A stretch of DNA of 64,000 nt, taken from NCBI RefSeq assembly GCF_019430905.1, contig NZ_JAHYCA010000003.1, positions 372,001 through 436,000 on the forward strand. The letters run 5' to 3'. This stretch comes from Billgrantia antri (lineage in GTDB: Bacteria; Pseudomonadota; Gammaproteobacteria; Pseudomonadales; Halomonadaceae). The position numbers were made by a program, and so were the translations under genes. Positions within the stretch are counted from its first letter, which is position 1; each line of letters starts with the position of its first letter. The notes under the pieces were generated by a model, which did not search any database, had not been told where the DNA came from, and was given only the letters and a program-made list of their open reading frames with translations. This document shows positions 55,936 to 63,647 of the stretch, piece by piece.

Positions 55936-56430
55936 ATGCAGCGACGCGATTTTCTCAACCTCGCCATGGCCGCCGGGGCGGCCATGGCACTGGCCGGCTG
56001 CGGCTTTCGCCTGCGCGGCTTCGATACGCCGGGACTAGCCCTGGAAGAACTCGCACTGGCGGGAGACGACAGCGAGCTGGCCCGCCTGGTGGAAGAGCGC
56101 CTGACAGCGATCGGCACCCGGGTTAACGACAACGCTCCGCTGGTGCTCAATCTCGGCCCGGAGACTTTCCGTGAACGCCAGCTCAGCGTTCTCGACAGCG
56201 GTCCTCAAGAGCTGGAGATGTCGCTCACGGTACCCTTCTCGGTACAACAGCGTAGCGACGGGGCCTATCGCCTCTCCGAACAGCGCCTCGAGGTATCGAC
56301 CCGATTCACCGTCAGCGACGACAATCTGCTGGCTCAGGATGATCTCCGCGAGGAAGCGCGCCAGGACCTGCGTCAGGAGGCCCAGCGCCGCTTGTTCGAC
56401 CGTCTGCGCGCAGTGACCGACGGCTCGTGA
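55936..56430 (+). CDS. lptE: LPS-assembly lipoprotein LptE
   Basis: A 164-residue lipoprotein. The signal (MQRRDFLNLAMAAGAAMALA) ends at lipobox LAGC with Cys22. The mature fold starts GFRLRGFDTP, the typical LptE opening, and ends in a charged helix (QDLRQEAQRRLFDRLRAV). LptE plugs the LptD barrel in the outer membrane and helps insert lipopolysaccharide. It follows leuS by 22 bases and precedes holA. Confidence 0.93.
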   Translation: MQRRDFLNLAMAAGAAMALAGCGFRLRGFDTPGLALEELALAGDDSELARLVEERLTAIGTRVNDNAPLVLNLGPETFRERQLSVLDSGPQELEMSLTVPFSVQQRSDGAYRLSEQRLEVSTRFTVSDDNLLAQDDLREEARQDLRQEAQRRLFDRLRAVTDGS

Positions 56431-56466
56431 ATATTAACTCCCTACTGCTCGCATGAAGGCGCGCTC

Positions 56467-57525
56467 ATGAAGGTCTTTGCCGACAAGCTTCCGGAAGCGC
56501 TGGCCAAGAAATTGCCCCCGGTGGTAATCGTGGCCGGTGAGGAGCCGCTACAGCACATGGAAGCCTGCGACGCCGTGCGCAGCGCGGCCCGCGAGCGGGG
56601 CATCGATGAGCGCGACATCCTTCACGTGGAGGCCAACTTCGCCTGGGGCCGGCTGCGCGAGGCTGCCGCCAGCCTGTCGCTGTTTGCCTCGCGCAAGGTG
56701 ATCGAGCTGCGTCTGGGTAGCCAGAGCCTCGGCCAGGAGGGCGCCAAGGCACTGAAGGAGTACGCCGAAGCACCGGGCAACCGTGACAACGTCTTGCTCG
56801 TCAGCATGGGCAAGCTCGATTTCCGCCAGCAGAAGAGTGCCTGGTTCCAGGCGCTCGACAAACTCGGGTTGTTCGTCCCGGTGTGGCCGGTAGACATGGC
56901 GAGACTGGGCTTCTGGCTACGCGACCGCGCCGAGCGCCACGGTTTGTCGCTCGAGCTGGATGCCGCCCGCCTGCTCGGCGAGCGCACCGAAGGCAACTTG
57001 CTCGCAGCAGATCAGGAACTGCAGAAGCTGGCCCTTCTGTTGCCCCCAGGCACACGCGTGGACCCTGCACAGATTGCTGGCGGCGTGGAAGACAGCGCTC
57101 GCTATGACGTCTTCACCCTGACCGATGCCTGCCTCAAGGGGGAGCGCGAACGCGTCTCGCGCATCGTTCGGGGCCTGCGTGGGGAAGGCGTCGAGGCCCC
57201 CATCGTGCTGTGGGCGCTGACCCGCGAGCTGCGCACCCTGCTGTCGCTGCATCAACACCTCGACCAGGGCCAGAGTTTCGAACACGCCTGCAAGGCACAG
57301 AAACCGGCGATCTTCGACAAGCGCCGCCCAGCCTACCAACAGGCCATCTCGCGCCTGCCAAGGAAACGCCTGCACAAGCTGCTGCTGTTTTCCCAGCGCC
57401 TCGATCTCTCGATCAAGGGCGCCGCCCATTTGCCGCTGTGGGAGGGGCTACACGACCTGGCACTGACCCTGGCGGGTGGCCGCGGCCTGCTCGCTGAGCT
57501 GCCCTCCTCTTATCGTGTGGGATAA
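56467..57525 (+). CDS. holA: DNA polymerase III subunit delta
   Basis: A 352-residue clamp-loader subunit. VVIVAGEEPLQHMEACDAVR is the family N-terminus and YDVFTLTDACLKGERERVSRI a later conserved block; the C-terminal collar domain follows. It opens the beta clamp within the loader complex. The start at 56467 lies 36 bases after lptE, and the leuS-lptE-holA unit is the common gammaproteobacterial arrangement. Confidence 0.93.
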   Translation: MKVFADKLPEALAKKLPPVVIVAGEEPLQHMEACDAVRSAARERGIDERDILHVEANFAWGRLREAAASLSLFASRKVIELRLGSQSLGQEGAKALKEYAEAPGNRDNVLLVSMGKLDFRQQKSAWFQALDKLGLFVPVWPVDMARLGFWLRDRAERHGLSLELDAARLLGERTEGNLLAADQELQKLALLLPPGTRVDPAQIAGGVEDSARYDVFTLTDACLKGERERVSRIVRGLRGEGVEAPIVLWALTRELRTLLSLHQHLDQGQSFEHACKAQKPAIFDKRRPAYQQAISRLPRKRLHKLLLFSQRLDLSIKGAAHLPLWEGLHDLALTLAGGRGLLAELPSSYRVG

Positions 57526-57708
57526 GCTGGTCACTGCATCTCGATTATTTCGACATATCGATTTATGCAAGGGCATGAAATTTCACGCGCTTTCTGCTTA
57601 TACTTATACAGCATCGCTGGAGCAAGTGGACCTCTGCGCTCACCGAACCGGGAGCGCTGGATCATTCAAGAGCCGGAAGCCTTACCTCAAGAAGAAGGAA
57701 CACTGATC

Positions 57709-58101
57709 ATGAAAACACTCCGCCGCTTTCTCAGTCCCCTGCTGATTCTCGCCCTGGTACTCGGCAGCGTCTCGGTATCGGCCGCGCCGCTTCCCGCCAG
57801 CGAGCTGGTCTCTACCCAGGCAGCCCTCTCGGCCGAACGAGCCGACGCCGACCGGGAGCGAATCAACGAGATCCTCTCTCGGGCCGACGTTCAGGAACAG
57901 CTCGTCGCCCAGGGGGTGGACCCGGCCGAAGTCGAAGCCCGCGTGGCCGCTCTTTCTGACGAAGAGGCCCGTCAGATGGCCGAGCAGCTCGACCAGTTGC
58001 CCGCCGGTGCCAGCGTCGTAGGTGCCCTGGTCCTCATCTTCCTTGTCCTGCTGGTCACCGACATCCTGGGTCTGACCAACGTCTTCCCCTTCACCCGCTG
58101 A
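57709..58101 (+). CDS. PA2779-family secreted protein
   Basis: A 130-residue protein from MKTLRRFLSPLLILALVLGS, with signal cleavage near VSAAPLPA. A helical Ala/Glu-rich middle (about 30-90; ERADADRERINEILSRADVQ) contains AQGVDPAEVEARVAALSD. A second hydrophobic segment (about 100-120) ends GLTNVFPFTR. This pattern and the following cysteine peptidase identify the PA2779/PA2778 pair known in Pseudomonas. Function is unknown. The stop overlaps the next start (TGATG). Confidence 0.82.
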   Translation: MKTLRRFLSPLLILALVLGSVSVSAAPLPASELVSTQAALSAERADADRERINEILSRADVQEQLVAQGVDPAEVEARVAALSDEEARQMAEQLDQLPAGASVVGALVLIFLVLLVTDILGLTNVFPFTR

Positions 58102-59063
58102 TGAAAGACGACATGCAGAACCGTTTCATGCCACTACGCAAGAACGCCCGCTTCGCGGGCGTTTTTCTGATGGGACTGTGGCTGTTCATGCTGGTGGGTT
58201 GCGCCTCGACGCCGCGCCTGACCGAAAGTACGGAGCAGGCCTTGCCGCAGCAAACGCTGATCGAGGACGTTCCATTCCACGCCCAACGAGAATATCAGTG
58301 TGGACCCGCTTCGCTAGCCATGGTGCTCAACCATGACGGTGCGGACGTAGCCATGGAGCGCCTGATTCCACAGGTCTTCCTGCCCGGTCGCGAGGGAAGC
58401 GTTCAACCCGAGATGCTTGCCACGGTGAGACGCCACGGCCGTATTCCTTACGTCCTCGACAACAGCTTCGATGCGCTGCTCACCGAAATCGCCGCCGGCC
58501 ACCCTGTCGTCGTCATGCAGAACCTTGCCCTTCCGGCATGGCCGATGTGGCATTACGCCGTGGCCATCGGCTACGATCTGGAAGCCGAGGAAATGACCGT
58601 GCACAGCGGAGAAGAAGCGGCGCGCATCGAATCCTTCCGCCGCTTTGATGCCACCTGGGCACGCAGCGATCGCTGGGCTTTCGTCGCCCTGGCTCCCGGC
58701 GAGATGCCTAGCGGTATCGGTGAGCAGCACGCGCTACAGGCGATCGCTGCCTTCGAGCAGGTGCAGGGGGCCGAAGCAGCCGTCCCGGCCTGGGAGGCTT
58801 TGGTGGCACGCTTCCCCGATTCCGGCATGGGGTACTTTGCATTGGGTAATGCCCGCCATGCCGCAGGAGATGCATCGGGCGCCATAGCGGCATTTCGCGC
58901 ATCGGTAGCGCATCGGGACGACTTGGGCGTAGCATGGCTGAACTTGGGGCTGCTGTTGGGCGCGCAGGGCGAAACCGGCGAGGCTCGCCAGGCCTTGGGC
59001 CGCGCCGCTGATCTGCCTGGCCAGTGGCAGCCACGCGCCAGGGAGGCGCTGCAGCGGTTGTAG
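58101..59063 (+). CDS. PA2778-family C39-like cysteine peptidase lipoprotein
   Basis: A 320-residue protein. The signal region reads MPLRKNARFAGVFLMGLWLF then lipobox LVGC, predicting a lipoprotein. The peptidase domain (about 50-200) has Cys in REYQCGPASLAMVLNHDG and His in MWHYAVAIGYD, the C39-type dyad. The C-terminal third has tetratricopeptide-like repeats (YFALGNARHAAGDASGAIAA). It is co-transcribed with the PA2779-like gene. A terminator hairpin lies within the first 25 codons. Starts at 58113, 58128 or 58170 are alternatives; the last lies just after the hairpin. Confidence 0.85.
   Translation: MKDDMQNRFMPLRKNARFAGVFLMGLWLFMLVGCASTPRLTESTEQALPQQTLIEDVPFHAQREYQCGPASLAMVLNHDGADVAMERLIPQVFLPGREGSVQPEMLATVRRHGRIPYVLDNSFDALLTEIAAGHPVVVMQNLALPAWPMWHYAVAIGYDLEAEEMTVHSGEEAARIESFRRFDATWARSDRWAFVALAPGEMPSGIGEQHALQAIAAFEQVQGAEAAVPAWEALVARFPDSGMGYFALGNARHAAGDASGAIAAFRASVAHRDDLGVAWLNLGLLLGAQGETGEARQALGRAADLPGQWQPRAREALQRL
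58143..58168 (+). terminator. Intrinsic terminator inside the start of the PA2778-like gene
   Basis: AACGCCCGC-TTC-GCGGGCGTT is a perfect nine-base stem with a three-base loop followed by TTTCT; with the last two stem bases the T-run is five. It lies 42 bases past the PA2779-like stop and inside the signal-peptide coding region of the next gene. It could end most transcripts after the first gene or act as an attenuator coupled to translation. Confidence 0.8.
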
Positions 59064-59107
59064 CCCGGCTCAGCCAAAGAGAGTCGATAGCATTAAAGGG
59101 AGACGGC

Positions 59108-59533
59108 GTGAGCTACGAGATCGTACTCAAGCGAATCTATAGCCCGGGCGAACCAACGGACGGTGCCCGGGTTCTGGTCGATCGCCTCTGGCCTCGCGGA
59201 AAGAGGCGCGAGAGCCTGGCGCTGACGGAGTGGTATCGTGACGCGTCGCCCTCGCCCTCGCTGAGTCGCCAACTACGTCAGGACGAGATCAGCCCCAAGG
59301 TCTTTGCCGTGCGTTATCGTGGCGAGCTGAGGGATCATCCCGAGAACCTGGTTCCCTTGATGCGCTATGCCCGCCAAGGGAAGTTGACGCTGCTATCCGC
59401 CGCCCGCAATCTCGAGGAGTCCTACCTACCACTGTTGCAGCAGGCTCTGCTTGAAGCACTGCGGCATGAGGACGTGGAGGATCTGGAACTGGCCTCGCCG
59501 CCTTGCTATCGGCACCAAGTACCGGACGAGTAA
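59108..59533 (+). CDS. DUF488 family protein
   Basis: A 141-residue cytoplasmic protein. The GTG at 59108 is preceded by AAAGGGAG at a good distance; the frame stays open upstream into the previous gene but without similarity. RIYSPGEPTDGARVLVDRLWP RGKRRE and LTLLSAARNLEESYLP match the DUF488 (YeaO-type) family. Function is unknown. It is the last gene before the AT-richer surface operon and converges with it. Confidence 0.85.
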   Translation: MSYEIVLKRIYSPGEPTDGARVLVDRLWPRGKRRESLALTEWYRDASPSPSLSRQLRQDEISPKVFAVRYRGELRDHPENLVPLMRYARQGKLTLLSAARNLEESYLPLLQQALLEALRHEDVEDLELASPPCYRHQVPDE

Positions 59534-59573
59534 ATGTCCAATGCCAGCTACCTCGGCACCACTGCGAGGCTTC

Positions 59574-60539
59574 TCATCCTCTCGACCCTGCGCGCATGCA
59601 TCTCCTGATCCGACCCCTTGCTTGGCCATCGAACAGGTAATAGAGCAGATATGCCAGCACCGTAGGATCACGTAATTCCAGGCAAGCCCTCACCAGTAGG
59701 TTCAAGTCGATCTCAGTTCCTGCACTCCTGCACAGGGATACATAGCGCTTGAGGAAAAGCCTCATACGTCGATGGATGAACGTGGTGAGCTGCCTGTCCC
59801 TCACTTTCCGGTTGAGCATCAGGAGGGTCCTGACGGTAGCATGCATGCCCTGAACGTGCTTGGGAACCTTGTGCTGGGTCATGGTCGAGTTCAGTCTTAT
59901 GCGTCTTTCAAAGTAAACCCGCTGTGTCACCAGACAGCGTCTAGCGGCCATCACCAATGGGTAGAGGATGCATTCATCCTCATGAAAGTGTTGGATGAAC
60001 CTAAGCGAGGCATCGGTCCATAGACGGCGCCTGCTCATGTACAGACAGGTCGAGGCGGAAAATCTTCCGCTAGCACGGAACGCTTCGAGCAGTTCTATCG
60101 AGGACTCGAAGACTCCATCAAATCCCCTGTCATATTCCAGTTGGATGACGCTTTCGTCGATGCCGTCATAAAAGCTCCTTCCCGAGAAGAAAATAATATC
60201 TGGGAAAGCATTATCCTCTGCCAAATCTTTCATATCGGATATGAAATCCGGCGTTACCAAGTCATCCGAATCGAAAAAATACACATATTCACAGCTAGCC
60301 AACGAAAGCCCCAGGTTTCTAGCGCACCCTTGCCCTTGGTTTCTGGTAGATAGTATTTTGACAGGGTAAGGGTGCTGAAATTTTTCAACCAATGCCAGTG
60401 TATCATCCGCACTGCCATCATCGACGACGATGACTTCATCGGGGAGAGTCTCCTGATGTGCCATGGAGGTGAGTGCCTCCTCCATGTAGCGCGAGACGTT
60501 GAATGCCGGCATAATCACACTAATGCTAGCCTTTTTCAT
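59574..60539 (-). CDS. Family 2 glycosyltransferase
   Basis: A 321-residue GT-A enzyme. MKKASISVIMPAFNVSRYME starts the nucleotide-sugar domain, VIVVDDGSADDT binds the uracil/ribose part, and VYFFDSDDLVTPDF is the metal-binding DxD-like motif (near 88-101). The C-terminal third is basic and helical. There is no membrane span, so it works at the cytoplasmic face. It is the last gene of a four-gene minus-strand run with lower GC than the rest of the window. The sugar and acceptor are unknown. Confidence 0.88.
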   Translation of the reverse strand: MKKASISVIMPAFNVSRYMEEALTSMAHQETLPDEVIVVDDGSADDTLALVEKFQHPYPVKILSTRNQGQGCARNLGLSLASCEYVYFFDSDDLVTPDFISDMKDLAEDNAFPDIIFFSGRSFYDGIDESVIQLEYDRGFDGVFESSIELLEAFRASGRFSASTCLYMSRRRLWTDASLRFIQHFHEDECILYPLVMAARRCLVTQRVYFERRIRLNSTMTQHKVPKHVQGMHATVRTLLMLNRKVRDRQLTTFIHRRMRLFLKRYVSLCRSAGTEIDLNLLVRACLELRDPTVLAYLLYYLFDGQARGRIRRCMRAGSRG

Positions 60540-60564
60540 TATCGCTCCATATCGATATCACATA

Positions 60565-61056
60565 TCATTTTCTTTGCCCATCTCGCATGCATCTTCTGGC
60601 AAAGAAAATCATTCTATTACTGGTATAATTTCTTCTGTAGTAAAGATGACTTCTCCCAAACCCCCAAATCACAAGCGTGGAGATCTTCTCACGCAGACAC
60701 ATTCTCTCGACAAAGACCTCATCCAAGTCGATTATTATCTTCGAGCCGTCCTGCACATTAAGCACCTCTCTGAGCTTCTTATCGGAAAGTATTTCCATAA
60801 TATGGAATGGCGTGCCTTGCCAGCGATATATCCATACAGGCTGGCCGGCTATGAAAGCCGGCCAGATAAAACGCCTTCCGTTATCGAATTTCTTTGCGCA
60901 GGCGACGCGCAGCTTGACTCCATCATCAAGAACGATATTCAAGGAACCAGGGAAGATGCGCAGCCCCGTGAGGTTCTCGATTTCCTCGACGGAATGAGTT
61001 ATATGCTCGTTAGCCCTCCCCCTGCCCGAAGATACGACCCCCTCAACCCTTCTCAT
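60565..61056 (-). CDS. RibK/DUF120-like CTP-dependent kinase fold protein
   Basis: A 163-residue protein from MRRVEGVVSSGRGRAN, nine bases after AGGGG. It resembles the archaeal CTP-dependent riboflavin kinase (DUF120): VEGVVSSGRGRA at residues 4-15 (archaeal form EGEVVSGLGEGR), FPGSLNIVLD at 35-44 (archaeal PxxGTLNxxL with the metal-binding Thr/Asn; here Ser/Asn), and HIMEILSDKKLREVLNVQDG at 85-104 (archaeal apMKLRexfnLkDGD). This is similarity by eye. It is 50 residues longer at the C-terminus. It lies in a glycan-type operon, so the natural acceptor need not be riboflavin. No archaeal origin can be claimed from sequence alone. Confidence 0.58.
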   Translation of the reverse strand: MRRVEGVVSSGRGRANEHITHSVEEIENLTGLRIFPGSLNIVLDDGVKLRVACAKKFDNGRRFIWPAFIAGQPVWIYRWQGTPFHIMEILSDKKLREVLNVQDGSKIIIDLDEVFVERMCLREKISTLVIWGFGRSHLYYRRNYTSNRMIFFARRCMRDGQRK

Positions 61057-61079
61057 TATCCATCCCCTCGAGTCGAATC

Positions 61080-62396
61080 TTAATGGATAGATTTTCCAAT
61101 CACATTGAAACTCGGTTTAACTTGGTGCTTCACCTTTCTCAATACCTTATTAGCGAGGCGAACAGGTTTCATGGCCATTTTTCCGAAAACCCCCAACTCT
61201 CTCTCGCCGAACATCGACTCACTTAGCAATCTCACCACTTCCTTGTTAATATTGACCCCAACATCTATAGGCTTTTCGTAATAATAGTTATTGGATTTAA
61301 GATATCCTTTGAGCAGACCACCCATTTGCAGATTATCATGCACATTTACATCTTGATACCAAACCCACTGTTTTTCCCTTGCAATCTCTTCGAGAAGCTC
61401 GACATAACTTTCGCTAACTCGACTCTTATGAACTTTACAATGATAAAGCAGTGAAAAGAAGAGATCCTCCAACTCAGGGACAAAGAAATTCCCATGCTTT
61501 TTCCTGCGTTCCAGCATGTCCTTTTCCCAAGAACAAGGATAATATCCATCGCCCACGAATCGGATATCGACAGGTATTGTATTGCCTGCAATGTCGATAG
61601 TTCCTTTGTACGGCCTCCCACTCTTCTGGTAGACGTTGGCCGCCGAGGCCAGTTTCTGGAAGTCGGAGCAAAGAAAATCCACGTCACCACAGCCGGTCTT
61701 GACAGGGAGATTCTCGAAATTCCTCAGCACAAGGTATTTTACGGAATTATTCAAAATCTCAAATGGCTCATTCCAGTCCCGCCAGCCATTAGCTCCCTCA
61801 AGGTCCTTTTGTATGTCTTTCTTTATAGGGACATCAGAGGATAGGCATTCAGCAAGAAGTTCGCTGCCTAGAACTAGGGATGTCTGAAATATGAATTCTT
61901 CGTAATTATTACTGGAGTGCACCTGGTATGCCTTGTCGAACCAAGCGCGAAATTCATATTTTTTCTTCACGACATTGCGATTAGAAAGTTCAATATTACC
62001 TGACACATTCCGTATCAAGGCATACTGAGGCTCTAGATCCTCAACAATAATGAAGCGAAACGGGGGTTTTCCAATCTTTTTATCATACCCTTTGAAATCA
62101 AGTGAACCCGAGGACCTTTGGTAAAGACGTTGTATATTTCTATTATAGTTACGCTCCGACCAGTATATATTATAATCGCCTAAAACATTGAAATTACGCC
62201 TTATTCCTTCGACAATCTCACCTTCCTTGCTCCGCCCCCCCTCCCATATGGCAAAACAAGAAAAGTCTCTTCTTACCAGATCTTTCCTTTCCTGCATCAC
62301 GGCTAGCTCACTCGCAGGCCCACGCCCTTTTTTTTCAAGCTTGAACATGGCGTCAGGCTCGGCCGAACTCCCATTCACACGCCCGATAGTATCCAT
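61080..62396 (-). CDS. Two-part protein with nucleotidyltransferase-like domain, unassigned
   Basis: A 438-residue soluble protein. Residues about 40-180 form one domain (SCFAIWEGGRSKEGEIVEGI, FRFIIVEDLEPQYA, YQVHSSNNYEEF) that I cannot assign. Residues about 220-400 look like a polymerase-beta-type nucleotidyltransferase: YLVLRNFENLPVKTGCGDVD (Asp238 and Asp240 as the DxD pair), then IPVDIRFVGDGYYP (Asp277 as third acid) and a helical C-terminus. DNA is AT-rich (37% G+C over 61081-61140, the 3' end), unlike the flanks. It lies 28 bases after the ParB-like gene and 24 before the RibK-like gene. Confidence 0.6.
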   Translation of the reverse strand: MDTIGRVNGSSAEPDAMFKLEKKGRGPASELAVMQERKDLVRRDFSCFAIWEGGRSKEGEIVEGIRRNFNVLGDYNIYWSERNYNRNIQRLYQRSSGSLDFKGYDKKIGKPPFRFIIVEDLEPQYALIRNVSGNIELSNRNVVKKKYEFRAWFDKAYQVHSSNNYEEFIFQTSLVLGSELLAECLSSDVPIKKDIQKDLEGANGWRDWNEPFEILNNSVKYLVLRNFENLPVKTGCGDVDFLCSDFQKLASAANVYQKSGRPYKGTIDIAGNTIPVDIRFVGDGYYPCSWEKDMLERRKKHGNFFVPELEDLFFSLLYHCKVHKSRVSESYVELLEEIAREKQWVWYQDVNVHDNLQMGGLLKGYLKSNNYYYEKPIDVGVNINKEVVRLLSESMFGERELGVFGKMAMKPVRLANKVLRKVKHQVKPSFNVIGKSIH

Positions 62397-62424
62397 TTTT
62401 CATCTCGCTCTGGCTTTTCAATAG

Positions 62425-63312
62425 CTAGACGGCTTGTCTGATCACTTCACGTTTCGGCCATAATCGTTCTTGCAAATGCCGCTCGAACCGACGACGGAAA
62501 AAGTCGGTAGCCTCTTCCTCTGTATAAAGCCCACGCCGAACATTAGGCCACAAATGGGCCTCCTCGAGCCTGATGACAGGGTTATCCTTATCGAACAGCA
62601 TGGGAATGCTTTCTATTTCCAAAGCCAGACATATCGCAACGCGATGCCAGCCATGCCTAGGCTGTATGACTTCCTCTCCTTTAGTGGAAAATATTCTAGC
62701 TCTTATCAGTCCAAACTCCTCCCTCAGCCCTATGCTCCTGATAGACTCATACGCATCAATGAGTCTTTTCAGCTCCATTTCCACCAACTTGGGGGAGACT
62801 GGGCCAAAGCCTTTCCAGCCATCTTCCTCGCGCCAGGCTTCGAAACCATTCTTTTTCGCCTCATCACGCATCAACTTGATGCGGAATTCTCTCTTCTCCT
62901 CCGGTGTCGATGCATCCCATGGGTATACATAAGCAAGTGGATCCAGGAGGAGCCATTTCTTGTTGGGCATTACATTCAGGAACTCGGCCACATTTCTTGG
63001 CTGAAATTCATTAAAATAATCGGAAAAGAACCGCAGTGCCGCCCCCCTTCCGCCACGTTCATAGACACGAATCACCTCAATCCAGATGTGCATCAGGTTA
63101 GTGCTTGCCAGCAGAGCAAGCGGCACGTCTACCACATATCTCCGCTGCTTGCTGACATACATGCCTTCCAGAGGCGTGGGACACCTCCCGGGGGCCCTCA
63201 TGTCCTGTAAAGGAGCCTGTTGCCTTTCGATCCGGTAACCGGCCAGGCGCAATGGCCCAGCGAGACACGCTCCGACAACTCTCCTTCCCCACGCGCCCAG
63301 CGTTCGCTTCAT
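62425..63312 (-). CDS. Protein with ParB/sulfiredoxin-like motif, first gene of the surface operon
   Basis: A 295-residue protein; GAGGGGGG before the ATG at 63312 fixes the start. The basic N-terminus has a short hydrophobic patch but no clear signal peptide. At residues 215-238, VIQPRHGWHRVAICLALEIE resembles the GxHRxxA helix-turn of ParB/Srx-fold proteins (typical form DGxHRAAAAxxLG). The stretch VSPKLVEMELKRLIDAYESI before it also fits the layout of that fold. Relatives of this fold include free-amino-acid kinases as well as DNA-binding ParB. The acceptor is unknown. It is probably the promoter-proximal gene of the operon. Confidence 0.55.
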   Translation of the reverse strand: MKRTLGAWGRRVVGACLAGPLRLAGYRIERQQAPLQDMRAPGRCPTPLEGMYVSKQRRYVVDVPLALLASTNLMHIWIEVIRVYERGGRGAALRFFSDYFNEFQPRNVAEFLNVMPNKKWLLLDPLAYVYPWDASTPEEKREFRIKLMRDEAKKNGFEAWREEDGWKGFGPVSPKLVEMELKRLIDAYESIRSIGLREEFGLIRARIFSTKGEEVIQPRHGWHRVAICLALEIESIPMLFDKDNPVIRLEEAHLWPNVRRGLYTEEEATDFFRRRFERHLQERLWPKREVIRQAV

Positions 63313-63647
63313 AGCCCCCCCTCAGCCAATAGACTCGGCAACATGCCTCTCTTGTGTAGAGTTTGTCGACGGTTTTCCTCCTTTCGTAATCAAGACGCTA
63401 ATGCAAGCTCTCGGAAAGAACAAATTGAAACCTTTCGATACTCAAGATCACACAGCTCGCGCAGCGCTGCGTATATCATTTTTCTCATTCTTTTTTGCGA
63501 GCCTAGAGCCATGCACCGCGAACGGCGCGTATGACGAAGCGCTAGCGTGGGCGATTCCTTGGGCTGCGCAAGCGGTGCTGCCGGCAAGGACACGTGCCGG
63601 TCATGACGACCGGCACGTGAAAGCGGAGGGATCCTGAACGGAAAGGG
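63313..63647. other. 335-base gap between the surface operon and sthA
   Basis: No coding signal. The left part (63313-63450) must hold the promoter of the minus-strand operon; I could not settle on a -35/-10 pair. A perfect 12-base stem (CACGTGCCGGTC / GACCGGCACGTG around ATGAC) sits at 63591-63619, 29 bases past the sthA stop in its direction, and could end that transcript although no T-run follows. Short frames here lack protein-like composition. Confidence 0.55.
63591..63619 (-). terminator. Hairpin after sthA
   Basis: CACGTGCCGGTC and GACCGGCACGTG pair perfectly around ATGAC. It begins 29 bases after the sthA stop on the minus strand. No T-run follows, so its role in termination is uncertain. 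Confidence 0.45.

Noticed and set aside
60372..61083. Plus-strand frames opposite the GT2 and RibK-like genes
   Set aside because: The minus-strand genes have good starts, family motifs and even spacing; the plus-strand frames do not.
63401..63637. Open frame upstream of sthA's end on the plus strand
   Set aside because: It crosses the hairpin at 63591-63619, lacks a ribosome site and has no protein-like composition.
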